Shown here: piece after piece, positions 1 to 6,512 of the stretch
Layout of the letters: every line of letters begins with the position of its first letter
Position numbering within the stretch: the stretch's first letter is position 1
DNA from: Planctomycetota bacterium
Lineage (GTDB): Bacteria > Planctomycetota > Planctomycetia > Pirellulales > Lacipirellulaceae
Assembly: GCA_024278035.1 (NCBI GenBank)
Contig: JAJRUA010000087.1
Span: 1 to 11,847, forward strand
Direction of reading: 5' to 3'
Length of the DNA: 11,847 nt
Position numbers and translations under genes: made by a program
The notes under the pieces: model-generated
Database searches by the model: none
What the model was told of the DNA's origin: nothing
What the model saw: the letters and a program-made list of their open reading frames with translations, nothing else

Positions 1-152
1 AAAGTGCCTCCGGCAGCCGATTCGTGGAAACCTTGCTCACCACGATCGAAACCTGTCGACAGCAAGATCGAAACGTCTTTGATTTCGTTACCCAAGCCGT
101 TCAAGCCCGCTTTGATGGGGAAAACTCGCCATCGTTGCTTCCCAGGGCGTGA
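1..152 (+). CDS. IS66-family transposase, C-terminal fragment (5' end outside window)
   Basis: Reading from base 3 gives 49 codons ending in TGA at 150-152, with no start codon inside the window because the gene begins upstream. The peptide contains RFVETLLTTIETCRQQ, then RNVFDFVTQAVQARF and the end SPSLLPRA. This is the typical C-terminus of IS66 TnpC-type (DDE) transposases, where a xRFVExxLTxxxTCRQQxR segment is followed by a short helix and a terminal PSLL. Only this tail is visible, so the catalytic DDE residues cannot be checked and it is unknown whether the element is intact. The stop codon lies inside the terminal repeat at 148-160, as expected for a transposase running to the very end of its element. 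The reading frames starting at bases 4 and 115, which overlap this stretch, are not credible here. Confidence 0.85.
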   Translation, partial: SASGSRFVETLLTTIETCRQQDRNVFDFVTQAVQARFDGENSPSLLPRA

Positions 153-160
153 ACGGTTAC
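148..160 (+). repeat. Probable IS66 right terminal inverted repeat
   Basis: The sequence cgtgaacggttac overlaps the transposase stop codon. Its outward end reads GTAA on the complementary strand, matching the IS66-family rule. The same 13 bases plus one flanking C recur at 2121-2134, next to the end of the sppA-like gene. Confidence 0.65.
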
Positions 161-171
161 CATGCGAGGCG

Positions 172-1839
172 TTGGAAATTTGCCATTCAGTTGCGAAAGG
201 AGCCGCTATCGCTGCGAAATGTAAAAACAAAACCCGTGACAGAAGAATTGGTTATGCCGTCTTGATTTTATTGCTGATTTCTTTAACAACTGTCCAAGTC
301 AATGCCGTCGGACCTGCAATAACGACACGTATCTCGACCGATATCGTGTTGCAGCGACTTTTTATCGATTCCGAGGGGAAGTTTGCCTGCATTTTTGGCC
401 AGCCGTCACAAACCGGGCATCGCATTACCTCCCTACTTGCTGGCCCGCCCAAGCAGTTGATCGTCATTGACTTGAAGAAAGGTAAGGTGGTTGCTAAGTG
501 CCCTAGTGTTGGCGAAATCCGCACAGCGTTGGTCGATGATAAGCAAATCCTTTGGGCACCAAGCAATGTGAATCTTTTGAGGCGACTTCGGTTCGAGGGC
601 TCTGGTCGTCCCGAAGAAATAGTGCTTGAGGCCTCGGTAGAGCAGATATTCGGGCTTGGTCCCAACGATTTCGGAATGGTCCAAAAGAGCGATCGAACCA
701 CAGGCATCGTATCAATCTACGATCGAAAGACGCTCAAAAAAAATGAACTGCACCCCTTGTCGGAGATGCTAGTCCGCTTGGTTCATCGAAATCGAGGTGG
801 ACCGATCGTCCAACTAGGAGATTCGATGTTGTATTTGAATGGACGCATCGTCAATCTGGTCGATGGAACCAATCGTTGTTTTACTGTCACGCATAACCCG
901 CTTCCTAGGGTAGATGGAAAAAGAGGACAAATTAGCTTCCCGTCCCACGACTCTTTTGGCGATACTTATTGGCGCCGCTACTTTACAAGGTCTTCTGAAG
1001 TGTCGCAATTTGCCGGAATGGGGAAAATCCGTAGCCATCGCTCATGGACTTGGCTTTCGCAAACGCATCCTCTCTTGGTGTCGCTTGGCACTTCCCGTCC
1101 CAACCAGCGACAACGCACGGTAATGCTGTATATCGAATTACAGGACTTAGTCCATGGACAGGTTCTGCAGAGGATCGATTTGTCAGAGCCCGTCAAAATT
1201 GACGGGCACCGCCTCCCACATGCGCAAACGGCAATTCGAATGGGAGGAAATACCGTCTTAATTGCTGTCTGGGACGATGTTTTTATTGCCAAGTTGCCCA
1301 AGCAATATCTTGAGGACGATGTCTTGGACCCCCTGCGGCTTCTGTATCCTTCGATTCCAATCGTTGACATTCCGAAAACACTGGACTTCCAATTATCTGC
1401 AAAGGGAGGCAAATCGCCTTTGCGTTTTAGTTTAGCCTCAGAAGTTCCAGGGGTGACGATCCACTGCGAGACAGGCAAAGTAACGGTCGACTTTTCCGAA
1501 GGTTGGCAGGCGCTTTGCGAAAAAATAGGCATCAGCACGCACTACAATACTGGTCCCACGTCGCCTTATATCAATGGAATGCTGTTTTCAGATTTCTTTG
1601 GAACAAAGGCCGTTAAAGGTAAAATGCTGGTATCGCTTCCGGTTGAATTTACCGTTGCTGATCAAAGTGGCCAGAAAGACAGGATATTCGTATCGCTGAT
1701 TGCTAAAGCTCCAACCGATCAGTACAAGAAGGCGAAACAATTAGCCATAGACTCGCAAAATCCGGTTCCGCTCAAGAGAGGTAAACAGCCAGGAACCGAC
1801 TCGGAAAGTCCAAGTTTTTGGGAGCGATTTTTCAAGTAA
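172..1839 (+). CDS. Secreted hypothetical protein, propeller-like N-terminal part and Ig-like C-terminal part
   Basis: I do not recognise a specific family. After a basic stretch (KCKNKTRDRR) there is a hydrophobic core YAVLILLLISLTTV and a VNA cleavage site, so the product is exported. The next ~330 residues repeat short strand-like motifs typical of beta-propellers, such as FIDSEGKFACIFG, LIVIDLKKGKVV and IVSIYDRKTL. Further on, SPLRFSLASEVPGV, TIHCETGKVTVDF and VEFTVADQSGQ resemble the putative Ig/cadherin-like (He_PIG) pattern, in which PLxFSLxxxPxGxxIxxxTGxVxW is followed by VxVxDxxG. No catalytic motif is visible. The start is uncertain. I give the last conventional start codon in frame (TTG at 172); an ATC at 208 behind a strong ribosome site fits the signal peptide better. 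ATG 115 and GTG 4 fall inside the IS66 tail. Many A/T-ending codons set it apart from the GC-richer neighbours. It converges on sppA. Confidence 0.65.
   Translation: MEICHSVAKGAAIAAKCKNKTRDRRIGYAVLILLLISLTTVQVNAVGPAITTRISTDIVLQRLFIDSEGKFACIFGQPSQTGHRITSLLAGPPKQLIVIDLKKGKVVAKCPSVGEIRTALVDDKQILWAPSNVNLLRRLRFEGSGRPEEIVLEASVEQIFGLGPNDFGMVQKSDRTTGIVSIYDRKTLKKNELHPLSEMLVRLVHRNRGGPIVQLGDSMLYLNGRIVNLVDGTNRCFTVTHNPLPRVDGKRGQISFPSHDSFGDTYWRRYFTRSSEVSQFAGMGKIRSHRSWTWLSQTHPLLVSLGTSRPNQRQRTVMLYIELQDLVHGQVLQRIDLSEPVKIDGHRLPHAQTAIRMGGNTVLIAVWDDVFIAKLPKQYLEDDVLDPLRLLYPSIPIVDIPKTLDFQLSAKGGKSPLRFSLASEVPGVTIHCETGKVTVDFSEGWQALCEKIGISTHYNTGPTSPYINGMLFSDFFGTKAVKGKMLVSLPVEFTVADQSGQKDRIFVSLIAKAPTDQYKKAKQLAIDSQNPVPLKRGKQPGTDSESPSFWERFFK
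196..202 (+). promoter_or_regulatory. Strong Shine-Dalgarno sequence facing an ATC codon
   Basis: AAAGGAG at 196-202 is followed by a 5-nt spacer and then ATC at 208. That ATC is in frame with the downstream secreted protein and precedes an ideal signal peptide. The motif and spacing are what one expects upstream of a start codon, but ATC is a very rare initiator. It may be a mutated ATG, a real non-canonical start, or coincidence. Confidence 0.45.
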
Positions 1840-1865
1840 GAAATGAGTCAAGTAGGGTGGGCCTA

Positions 1866-2037
1866 GCGATGCTTGGCGAGCGGCCTACCGATGAACCTAC
1901 GGGCGAAGACGCCAGCAAAGCGACAGGCCGACCAACGAAAGGGCCGTTTAGCCGGTCGTTTGGCACATGGATGGTGTGGTTATCGATGGGCCTCCTACAA
2001 TCATTTCGCTATACACCCACCGCTCGCCAAGCATCGC
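1866..2037. repeat. 172-bp element bounded by a perfect 18-bp inverted repeat
   Basis: The bases gcgatgcttggcgagcgg (1866-1883) recur as their exact reverse complement at 2020-2037. The left copy sits inside a further imperfect hairpin, with ggtgggcc just before it and ggcctacc just after. The element fills most of the 303-bp gap (1840-2142) between two convergent genes. No transposase is encoded inside; the open frame running through it on the + strand (1818-2264) continues antisense into sppA and has no recognisable protein signature. It may be a small non-autonomous (MITE-like) element, two copies of a short palindromic repeat in opposite orientation, or a bidirectional terminator region. 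Confidence 0.7.
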
Positions 2038-2120
2038 AAATAGCAAGGACTCAAGTTGCAGAAACCTACTTGAAAAAACGTCTGGATTGGCGTTCATTAG
2101 CGGTTCCCTATGGCTTTCGT

Positions 2121-2133
2121 CGTGAACGGTTAC
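2121..2133 (+). repeat. Second copy of the IS66-type terminal sequence
   Basis: cgtgaacggttac here is identical to the IS66 right end at 148-160 and in the same orientation; the following C also matches. It lies 9 bp from the last base of the sppA-like stop codon. No transposase coding is recognisable to its left on either strand, so it would be a relic end or a solo repeat. A 13- to 14-base match alone could be chance. Confidence 0.45.
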
Positions 2134-2142
2134 CGCCTTGGC

Positions 2143-4161
2143 CTATTCAACCTTCAGTTCAAACGGCATCAGCACGGCGACCGGCTCGTGGGAAAATACC
2201 TTGCGGAGCCACGCGAGGCGTTGGAGGGCGTCGCTTAGCTCGGGCATCGCTCCGCCCAGGCTGAGGTTGTGGTGGAGAGCGGCTTTAATTTGAGAACGGA
2301 CCTCTTTCTCTGCTTCGGTGTCACCGAAGAGCGACTCGAAAAAATCGACCGCTTCAGGGTAGGTGTCGATCTTTACTTTGTCGTCCGGGTCGAGGCCGGC
2401 CAGCTCTTTTGCTCCGGCGATCGCGGCGCGAAGATCGCCCAACTCGTCGATTAACCCAAGTCGTTTCGCTTGGCGACCCGTGTAGACACGGCCACCGCCC
2501 AGCTCTTGGATTCGCTCTTGCGTGAGGCCTCGGCCTGCGGCCGCTTTGGCCGTGAACTGGTCGTAGGTGTCTTCCATCATCGAGAGCAGTACCTCTCGCT
2601 CTGAGTCGGTGAACTTGCGGAGCGGGCTAAAGAGGCCACTGTTTTTGCCACGACTCACGAGGTCGCTGGTGATGCCCATCTTGTCAAGCAAGCCGCGGAT
2701 AGCCATTTTGCCGCCGACCACACCGATCGATCCGGTGACAGTCGTCGGCTCTGCATAAACGCGGTCGGCCCCCATTGAGATATAGTAACCGCCGCTTGCC
2801 GCCACATCGCCCATGCTGGCAACGACCGGGATGTCGATCTCTTCGATCTTGTTCCAGATCAAGTCGCTTGCTACAGCCGACCCGCCTGGGCTATTGACTC
2901 GCAAGACAATGGCGACGGTCCGCTTGTCGCTGGCCGCCTTTTCAAGGGCTTCGATCAGGGTGGTCGAGCCGATCGAGTTACTTTCACCGAAAGGATCGAC
3001 TTCGCTTTCTCCTGTCACGATCGGACCGACGGCATAAACAATGGCGATTTTATCTCCCCGTGGTCCTCGCTTTTTGCCACCACCTGCCATCAGGCCGAGC
3101 AACTTGAAGAACCCGGTAGGACCACTGAAGTCCGTATCGACTTCCTTCTGGCCATAATTGCGAACGTAGACCGCCCGGTCCACTTTGTGTTGCTGAGCAA
3201 GCTGTTTGCGGAGCGTCTGGCTGTAGGCGATTCGGTCGACGAGGCCCGCCTCTTTGGCTTGTGTTGCGGTGAGCAGGCCCCGGTCAATCGCTTCGATGGC
3301 GGCGGCTCGGGTCATTGGCCGTTCCATGGCGATCGTTTCGATCATCTGCTGATACAAATCATCGATCAGCGAGGTGATGTTTTCCTTCACGGGCTTACTC
3401 CAGCGACGGCGAGTGAACGGCTCGGCTGCGCCTTTGGCATCGCCGACGTGGACGATGTCTGCCTTCACGCCGATCTTGGCCAAGAGGCCTTTGTAGAACA
3501 ATGGCTCGGCTCGGACGCCTGTCAGCAACATGAAACCCGACTCTGGCATGACGATTTCATCGCAGGCAACCGCGATGAGGTACCCTCCGCCGGTAACGAT
3601 TTCCAATTCGGCAACGGCCCGTTTACCGGTGGCGCGGAATCGCTTGATCGCTTCGCGAAGCTCATGCTGTTGCCCCCGGCCAAAGTCGGCCTCGCGAAGA
3701 CGAAGTAGAAGTCCCCCGATGGAGTCGTCTTCGGCAGCGCGGTCGATTCGAGCGATCATCTTACGAAGGTCGATGCTAAGATCGCTAAACGGCCCCGAGC
3801 CTCCGGGCGACTCCGGCAAAGAGCCCTTGAGGCGAAACTCGGCGTAGCGGACCTTGGTCGGTTTCTTAGGCTTTTGCTTTTTTGTTTTCTTTGCCCCCGT
3901 TTTTTTCTGGGCCTTTTTTTCGACCTTCTTTTCCGTGGGCTTTGTCTCTTCGGTCTTCGTGGTTGGCTCCGCCTTGGATGGCTCCGCCTCGTCGGCTTTG
4001 TTAGCTTTGTCGGCTATGGTGTTCGTATCGGCGGTGGCGGTACGGTTGTTCGCCTTAGCGGCAGGCGAGGCGTCTGCCGTCGTTTCTTGTGCGAAACTGT
4101 TAGCCGTTGCTAGCAATAGGAGAACGGAGGAAAGCAACAGGCAAGTAGAGCGAATGAACAT
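2143..4161 (-). CDS. sppA: Signal peptide peptidase SppA, long (67K-type) form
   Basis: This is a serine protease of the S49 (SppA/protease IV) family, which degrades cleaved signal peptides and other peptides at the cytoplasmic membrane. At 672 residues it has the double-domain form. An N-terminal signal or anchor (residues 1-24, ending NSFA) is followed by an Ala/Glu/Lys-rich, low-complexity linker to about residue 103. The N-terminal half (about 104-340) has HVGDAKGAAEPF, whose Lys243 matches the catalytic lysine of E. coli SppA (Lys209). The C-terminal half (about 370-590) has RVNSPGGS and GDVAASGGYYIS, whose Ser456 matches the nucleophile (Ser409). Both dyad residues are therefore present. 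About 80 residues follow the second domain. An AAGGAA ribosome site lies 5 nt before the ATG (complement of 4167-4172). It is transcribed divergently from the SPOR-like gene and looks monocistronic. The lysine-rich linker is the unusual part. Confidence 0.93.
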   Translation of the reverse strand: MFIRSTCLLLSSVLLLLATANSFAQETTADASPAAKANNRTATADTNTIADKANKADEAEPSKAEPTTKTEETKPTEKKVEKKAQKKTGAKKTKKQKPKKPTKVRYAEFRLKGSLPESPGGSGPFSDLSIDLRKMIARIDRAAEDDSIGGLLLRLREADFGRGQQHELREAIKRFRATGKRAVAELEIVTGGGYLIAVACDEIVMPESGFMLLTGVRAEPLFYKGLLAKIGVKADIVHVGDAKGAAEPFTRRRWSKPVKENITSLIDDLYQQMIETIAMERPMTRAAAIEAIDRGLLTATQAKEAGLVDRIAYSQTLRKQLAQQHKVDRAVYVRNYGQKEVDTDFSGPTGFFKLLGLMAGGGKKRGPRGDKIAIVYAVGPIVTGESEVDPFGESNSIGSTTLIEALEKAASDKRTVAIVLRVNSPGGSAVASDLIWNKIEEIDIPVVASMGDVAASGGYYISMGADRVYAEPTTVTGSIGVVGGKMAIRGLLDKMGITSDLVSRGKNSGLFSPLRKFTDSEREVLLSMMEDTYDQFTAKAAAGRGLTQERIQELGGGRVYTGRQAKRLGLIDELGDLRAAIAGAKELAGLDPDDKVKIDTYPEAVDFFESLFGDTEAEKEVRSQIKAALHHNLSLGGAMPELSDALQRLAWLRKVFSHEPVAVLMPFELKVE

Positions 4162-4376
4162 CGAAGTTCCTTGCTAATAGGGATTGCAAATAAGGGCTTG
4201 AGAGGGGGATTCGTCGGCAAGGGGCAAATCTTGCCCAGAGCCCGTAATCTTACCGTACAGCCAGGGGGAATGCAGTTATTTTTAGGACAATTCCCCTAGG
4301 AAGGGCTCCGCGCGTTTGGTACGGTCCCGCCTTGTAAAGTGACCCTGCTGCCCGTCCCGCCTGCGGAGAACGCACG
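4162..4376. promoter_or_regulatory. Divergent intergenic region between sppA and the SPOR-like gene
   Basis: This 215-bp gap must hold the promoters of both divergent genes; I could not identify convincing -35/-10 boxes. It contains two small stem-loops: gggcaa/ttgccc with a 3-nt loop at 4222-4236, and ggggaat/attcccc at 4265-4271 and 4290-4296 around an A/T-rich loop. GGAG at 4365-4368, 8 nt before the ATG, is the ribosome site of the rightward gene. The stem-loops may be operators, or incidental. Confidence 0.4.
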
Positions 4377-5696
4377 ATGCGTCCCCCTCGATTGCTGTCG
4401 TTTATCCTTGTATCCAGCTTTGTTTTTAGCTTCGCTCCAATCGCCACCGCCCAGTTCTGGAACCCGTTCCGCTCCAAGAAAACAGCCGAGCCGGTTGAGC
4501 AGGCGAGCTTTCAGGCACCGGCAAAAGGCGTGGAGGGCCCTATCGAGGGAACGGTGCGGCTCCAAGAAAAATCGGGCCCCTGGCTCATTATGGCTACCAC
4601 CTTCTCCGGCGAAGGGGCCGAAGAACAAGCCCAAGACCTTGCCCAAGAGCTAAAACGCGATCACGGCCTTCCGGCCTACGTTCATCAAATCACTTTTGAT
4701 TTCACCGGAGGCGATGCAACGGTCGGGCGAGGTCTCGACAAGTACGGTGCTCCGATCAAGATGCGTTATCGAAGTGGCGAGAAGCGGAAAGAATGGGCTG
4801 TCCTCATTGGCGACTTTCCCACGATTGATGATCCGATCGCTACGCGAACGCTTGCGATGGTCAAGACGATCCGCCCCGCCTCGCTCGACATGGGCGTCGA
4901 TGGCCAAACGAGCCAAAATCTCGCCCAGATTCGTCGGCAACAACAAGCGGTCCTCGCCCGTCTTGGAAAAAGACCTGCTACCCAGGGGCCAATGCGAACG
5001 GCGTTTATGACGCGCAACCCGTTGCTTCCTGAGGAGTACTTTGTCCCTAAGGGAGTCGATAAGTTCGTCGCCAAGATGAACAAGGGGCTCGACCACAGCT
5101 TGCTAAAAGCCAAAGGCCGTTACTCGGTTAAAGTCGCCACGTTCCGCGGGCGTGGCATCTTACAAGGCGCGACCAGCGCCCGATCGTCTGCCACACGGCG
5201 AAAAAAACGGGGGAATGACCCTTTGGTCGAAGCCGCCGAAAACGCACACTTGCTTTGCGAAGCGATGCGCCGACAAGGTTGGGAAGCCTATGAGTTCCAT
5301 GATCGGACGGAGAGTTACGTAACGGTCGGTTCGTTCGACACGGTGGCAAAAAATGGCCAAACGCCGCCGCTCCGTCAGCTTAAAAACCTCGCCTCGGTTC
5401 GCACGGAAGTGATCGAAATCATTCGCACCTTCGGAGCCGCCTACGATACGCCTGTGACGCCACTCCAGAAACAACGGGCTCCGACCAATATGGCCCGGGC
5501 TGAACAAGTGAAGCAAACGTTCAATGAGCTTTTCACAAGCGAAGTGGGGCAAACCGCCTCGGGTTACAACCCGAAGTACGCTCAGGTGCAGGTCGAGAAA
5601 GGAAAGCCGATGCGACCGATTCCGTTAGACATACATCCGCATGTGATTGAATCGCCGAAGAAGAGCGTCAGCAGCGCCTTCGCCTGGGGGCGTTAA
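4377..5696 (+). CDS. Exported hypothetical protein with two SPOR-like halves
   Basis: A 439-residue protein with a clear signal peptide (RPPRLLSFILVSSFVFSF, then PIATA before QFW; cleavage near residue 25). Two regions share a strand-helix-strand layout. Region A (about 67-165) runs GPWLIMATTFSG, a helix with AEEQAQDLAQELKRDHGLPAYV, and EWAVLIGDF. Region B (about 247-345) runs GRYSVKVATFRG, a helix with ENAHLLCEAMRRQGWEAYEF, and ESYVTVGSF. The order 'YxVxVaxF, long helix ending in G-xx-AY, YVxVGxF' is that of SPOR domains, which bind denuded septal peptidoglycan in known proteins. I infer tandem SPOR-like folds on sequence pattern only. The linker between them (about 170-240) is basic and Gln-rich. 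No enzyme motif is seen. The start is supported by GGAG with an 8-nt spacer and by the signal peptide beginning right at the ATG. Confidence is high that the gene is real and moderate for the fold. Confidence 0.85.
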   Translation: MRPPRLLSFILVSSFVFSFAPIATAQFWNPFRSKKTAEPVEQASFQAPAKGVEGPIEGTVRLQEKSGPWLIMATTFSGEGAEEQAQDLAQELKRDHGLPAYVHQITFDFTGGDATVGRGLDKYGAPIKMRYRSGEKRKEWAVLIGDFPTIDDPIATRTLAMVKTIRPASLDMGVDGQTSQNLAQIRRQQQAVLARLGKRPATQGPMRTAFMTRNPLLPEEYFVPKGVDKFVAKMNKGLDHSLLKAKGRYSVKVATFRGRGILQGATSARSSATRRKKRGNDPLVEAAENAHLLCEAMRRQGWEAYEFHDRTESYVTVGSFDTVAKNGQTPPLRQLKNLASVRTEVIEIIRTFGAAYDTPVTPLQKQRAPTNMARAEQVKQTFNELFTSEVGQTASGYNPKYAQVQVEKGKPMRPIPLDIHPHVIESPKKSVSSAFAWGR

Positions 5697-5730
5697 AAAG
5701 CGTAGCGCGTCAACGTTGTTTTAGCGCTGC

Positions 5731-5820
5731 GTGAGAGCCGGGTCGTCCTCGACCCCGGCGGCCCTTGGGGTAAAGTTGAATCCAAGGGCCCCAGGGGGTC
5801 GAGGACGACCCGGCTCTCAC
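5731..5820. repeat. 90-nt long hairpin (near-perfect inverted repeat)
   Basis: A perfect 26-bp inverted repeat (5731-5756 with 5795-5820; the outer arms begin gtgagagccgggtcg and end in its complement) continues, after a small internal bulge, into a second perfect 9-bp stem (5760-5768 with 5782-5790, ggcccttgg/ccaagggcc) closed by a 13-nt loop. It fills most of the gap between the SPOR-like gene and rdgB. There is no T-run after it, so it is not a classical intrinsic terminator, although such a GC-rich stem could impede transcription or protect an mRNA 3' end. It looks more like a dispersed palindromic repeat. Confidence 0.85.
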
Positions 5821-5849
5821 ATGCGCCTCTTTGACGGTAAGCTGGGGGC

Positions 5850-6512
5850 ATGTCCACGTCTGCCCCCCCTTCCGCATCCCCGCTTGTCATCGGTTCTCGT
5901 AACACGAAGAAACGCGATGAGTTGGTCCATCTTGTCGGCCCGCATGGCCTTACGGTAAAAACGCTTGCCGACTTTCCGGACCTTACGCACGAAGTCGAGG
6001 AGGATGGCGATACGTTTGAGCACAACGCCCGAAAGAAGGCGACCGAGTACGCCAAGGCACTCGGCGAATGGGTCTTGGCCGACGACAGCGGCCTTTGCAT
6101 TGATGCGCTCGATGGCGCGCCGGGCGTTTATTCGGCCCACTATGCGGGTACCCATGGCGCGGACGAAGCGAACAACGATCTTGTGTTAAAGAACCTTGCC
6201 GAGATTCCGCGGACGCAACGTGGGGCTCATTACGTGGCGGTGCTCGTCCTGGCGGATCCGACCGGTAAGGTTTGTGCTGAAACGCGGGGCGAATGTTTTG
6301 GCCGAATCACGATGGAGCGTCGCGGCACGGCTGGTTTTGGGTACGATCCTCTGTTCGAGGTCCGAGAATACCACCGTACGTTTGGCGAGATGGGCGGCGA
6401 GACGGGCTCGGCAATCAAGCGCGCCATCAGCCACCGGAGCCGCGCGATGCGGGCCCTGCTTCCGCAATTGATTAAGCAGATCAAAGAGCGTGATTACCCA
6501 TCGCTCGCATGA
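5850..6512 (+). CDS. rdgB: XTP/dITP diphosphatase (RdgB/HAM1 family)
   Basis: Hydrolyses non-canonical purine nucleotides (dITP, ITP, XTP) to the monophosphate and pyrophosphate in the cytoplasm, keeping deaminated purines out of DNA and RNA. The 220-residue length is normal. Family motifs appear in order: GSRNTKKRDEL (residues 15-25, the SxNxxKxxE phosphate-binding loop), EDGDTFEHNARKKA (51-64), LADDSGLCIDALDG (76-89, containing the catalytic Asp), PGVYSAHYAG (91-100), GTAGFGYDPLFE (159-170) and AISHRSRAM (192-200). Relative to the usual AEL-4 residues-K-ISHR segment, this protein reads GEM followed by eight residues before the Lys, a small local insertion. The ATG at 5850 is preceded only by a weak G-rich ribosome site, but an N-terminus of about 10 residues before the first beta strand is normal. 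Its last 32 bp overlap the end of the oppositely directed TolC-type gene. Confidence 0.95.
   Translation: MSTSAPPSASPLVIGSRNTKKRDELVHLVGPHGLTVKTLADFPDLTHEVEEDGDTFEHNARKKATEYAKALGEWVLADDSGLCIDALDGAPGVYSAHYAGTHGADEANNDLVLKNLAEIPRTQRGAHYVAVLVLADPTGKVCAETRGECFGRITMERRGTAGFGYDPLFEVREYHRTFGEMGGETGSAIKRAISHRSRAMRALLPQLIKQIKERDYPSLA

Larger units (their letters stand above)
1..160 (+). mobile_element. Right end of an IS66-type insertion sequence (rest lies upstream of window)
   Basis: The transposase tail ends within cgtgaacggttac (148-160). Read inward from the element boundary, this is GTAACCGTTCACG, and IS66-family terminal repeats characteristically begin GTAA. I therefore place the element boundary at base 160. 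IS66 elements duplicate 8 bp of target, so 161-168 (catgcgag) would be the right-hand duplication; its partner is outside the window. The boundary is an inference from family knowledge plus position. Confidence 0.7.

Noticed and set aside
4..171. N-terminal extension of the secreted hypothetical protein to GTG 4 or ATG 115
   Set aside because: This stretch encodes the IS66 transposase tail in another frame and contains the IS terminal repeat. An extension of 34-60 residues before a good signal peptide would also be unnatural.
164..176. 13-base direct repeat gcgaggcgttgga shared with 2213-2225
   Set aside because: A repeated 13-mer is expected about once by chance in a window of this size, and the second copy is within sppA coding sequence.
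162..224. Short + strand ORF from ATG 162 to TAA at 222-224 (20 codons)
   Set aside because: No ribosome site precedes it and it shows no recognisable peptide. It merely overlaps the presumed 5' region of the secreted protein in another frame.
1818..2264. 148-residue + strand open frame
   Set aside because: It starts inside the previous gene, crosses the inverted-repeat element and ends antisense to sppA. It has low-complexity composition and no recognisable domain; most likely a chance frame.
3187..3708. 173-residue + strand open frame antisense to sppA
   Set aside because: The sppA frame on the other strand contains conserved catalytic motifs. This is a mirror frame from GC-rich coding.
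5701..5727. agcgc/gcgct inverted bases just after the SPOR-like gene
   Set aside because: Only a 5-bp stem with a 15-nt loop; too weak to call a terminator.
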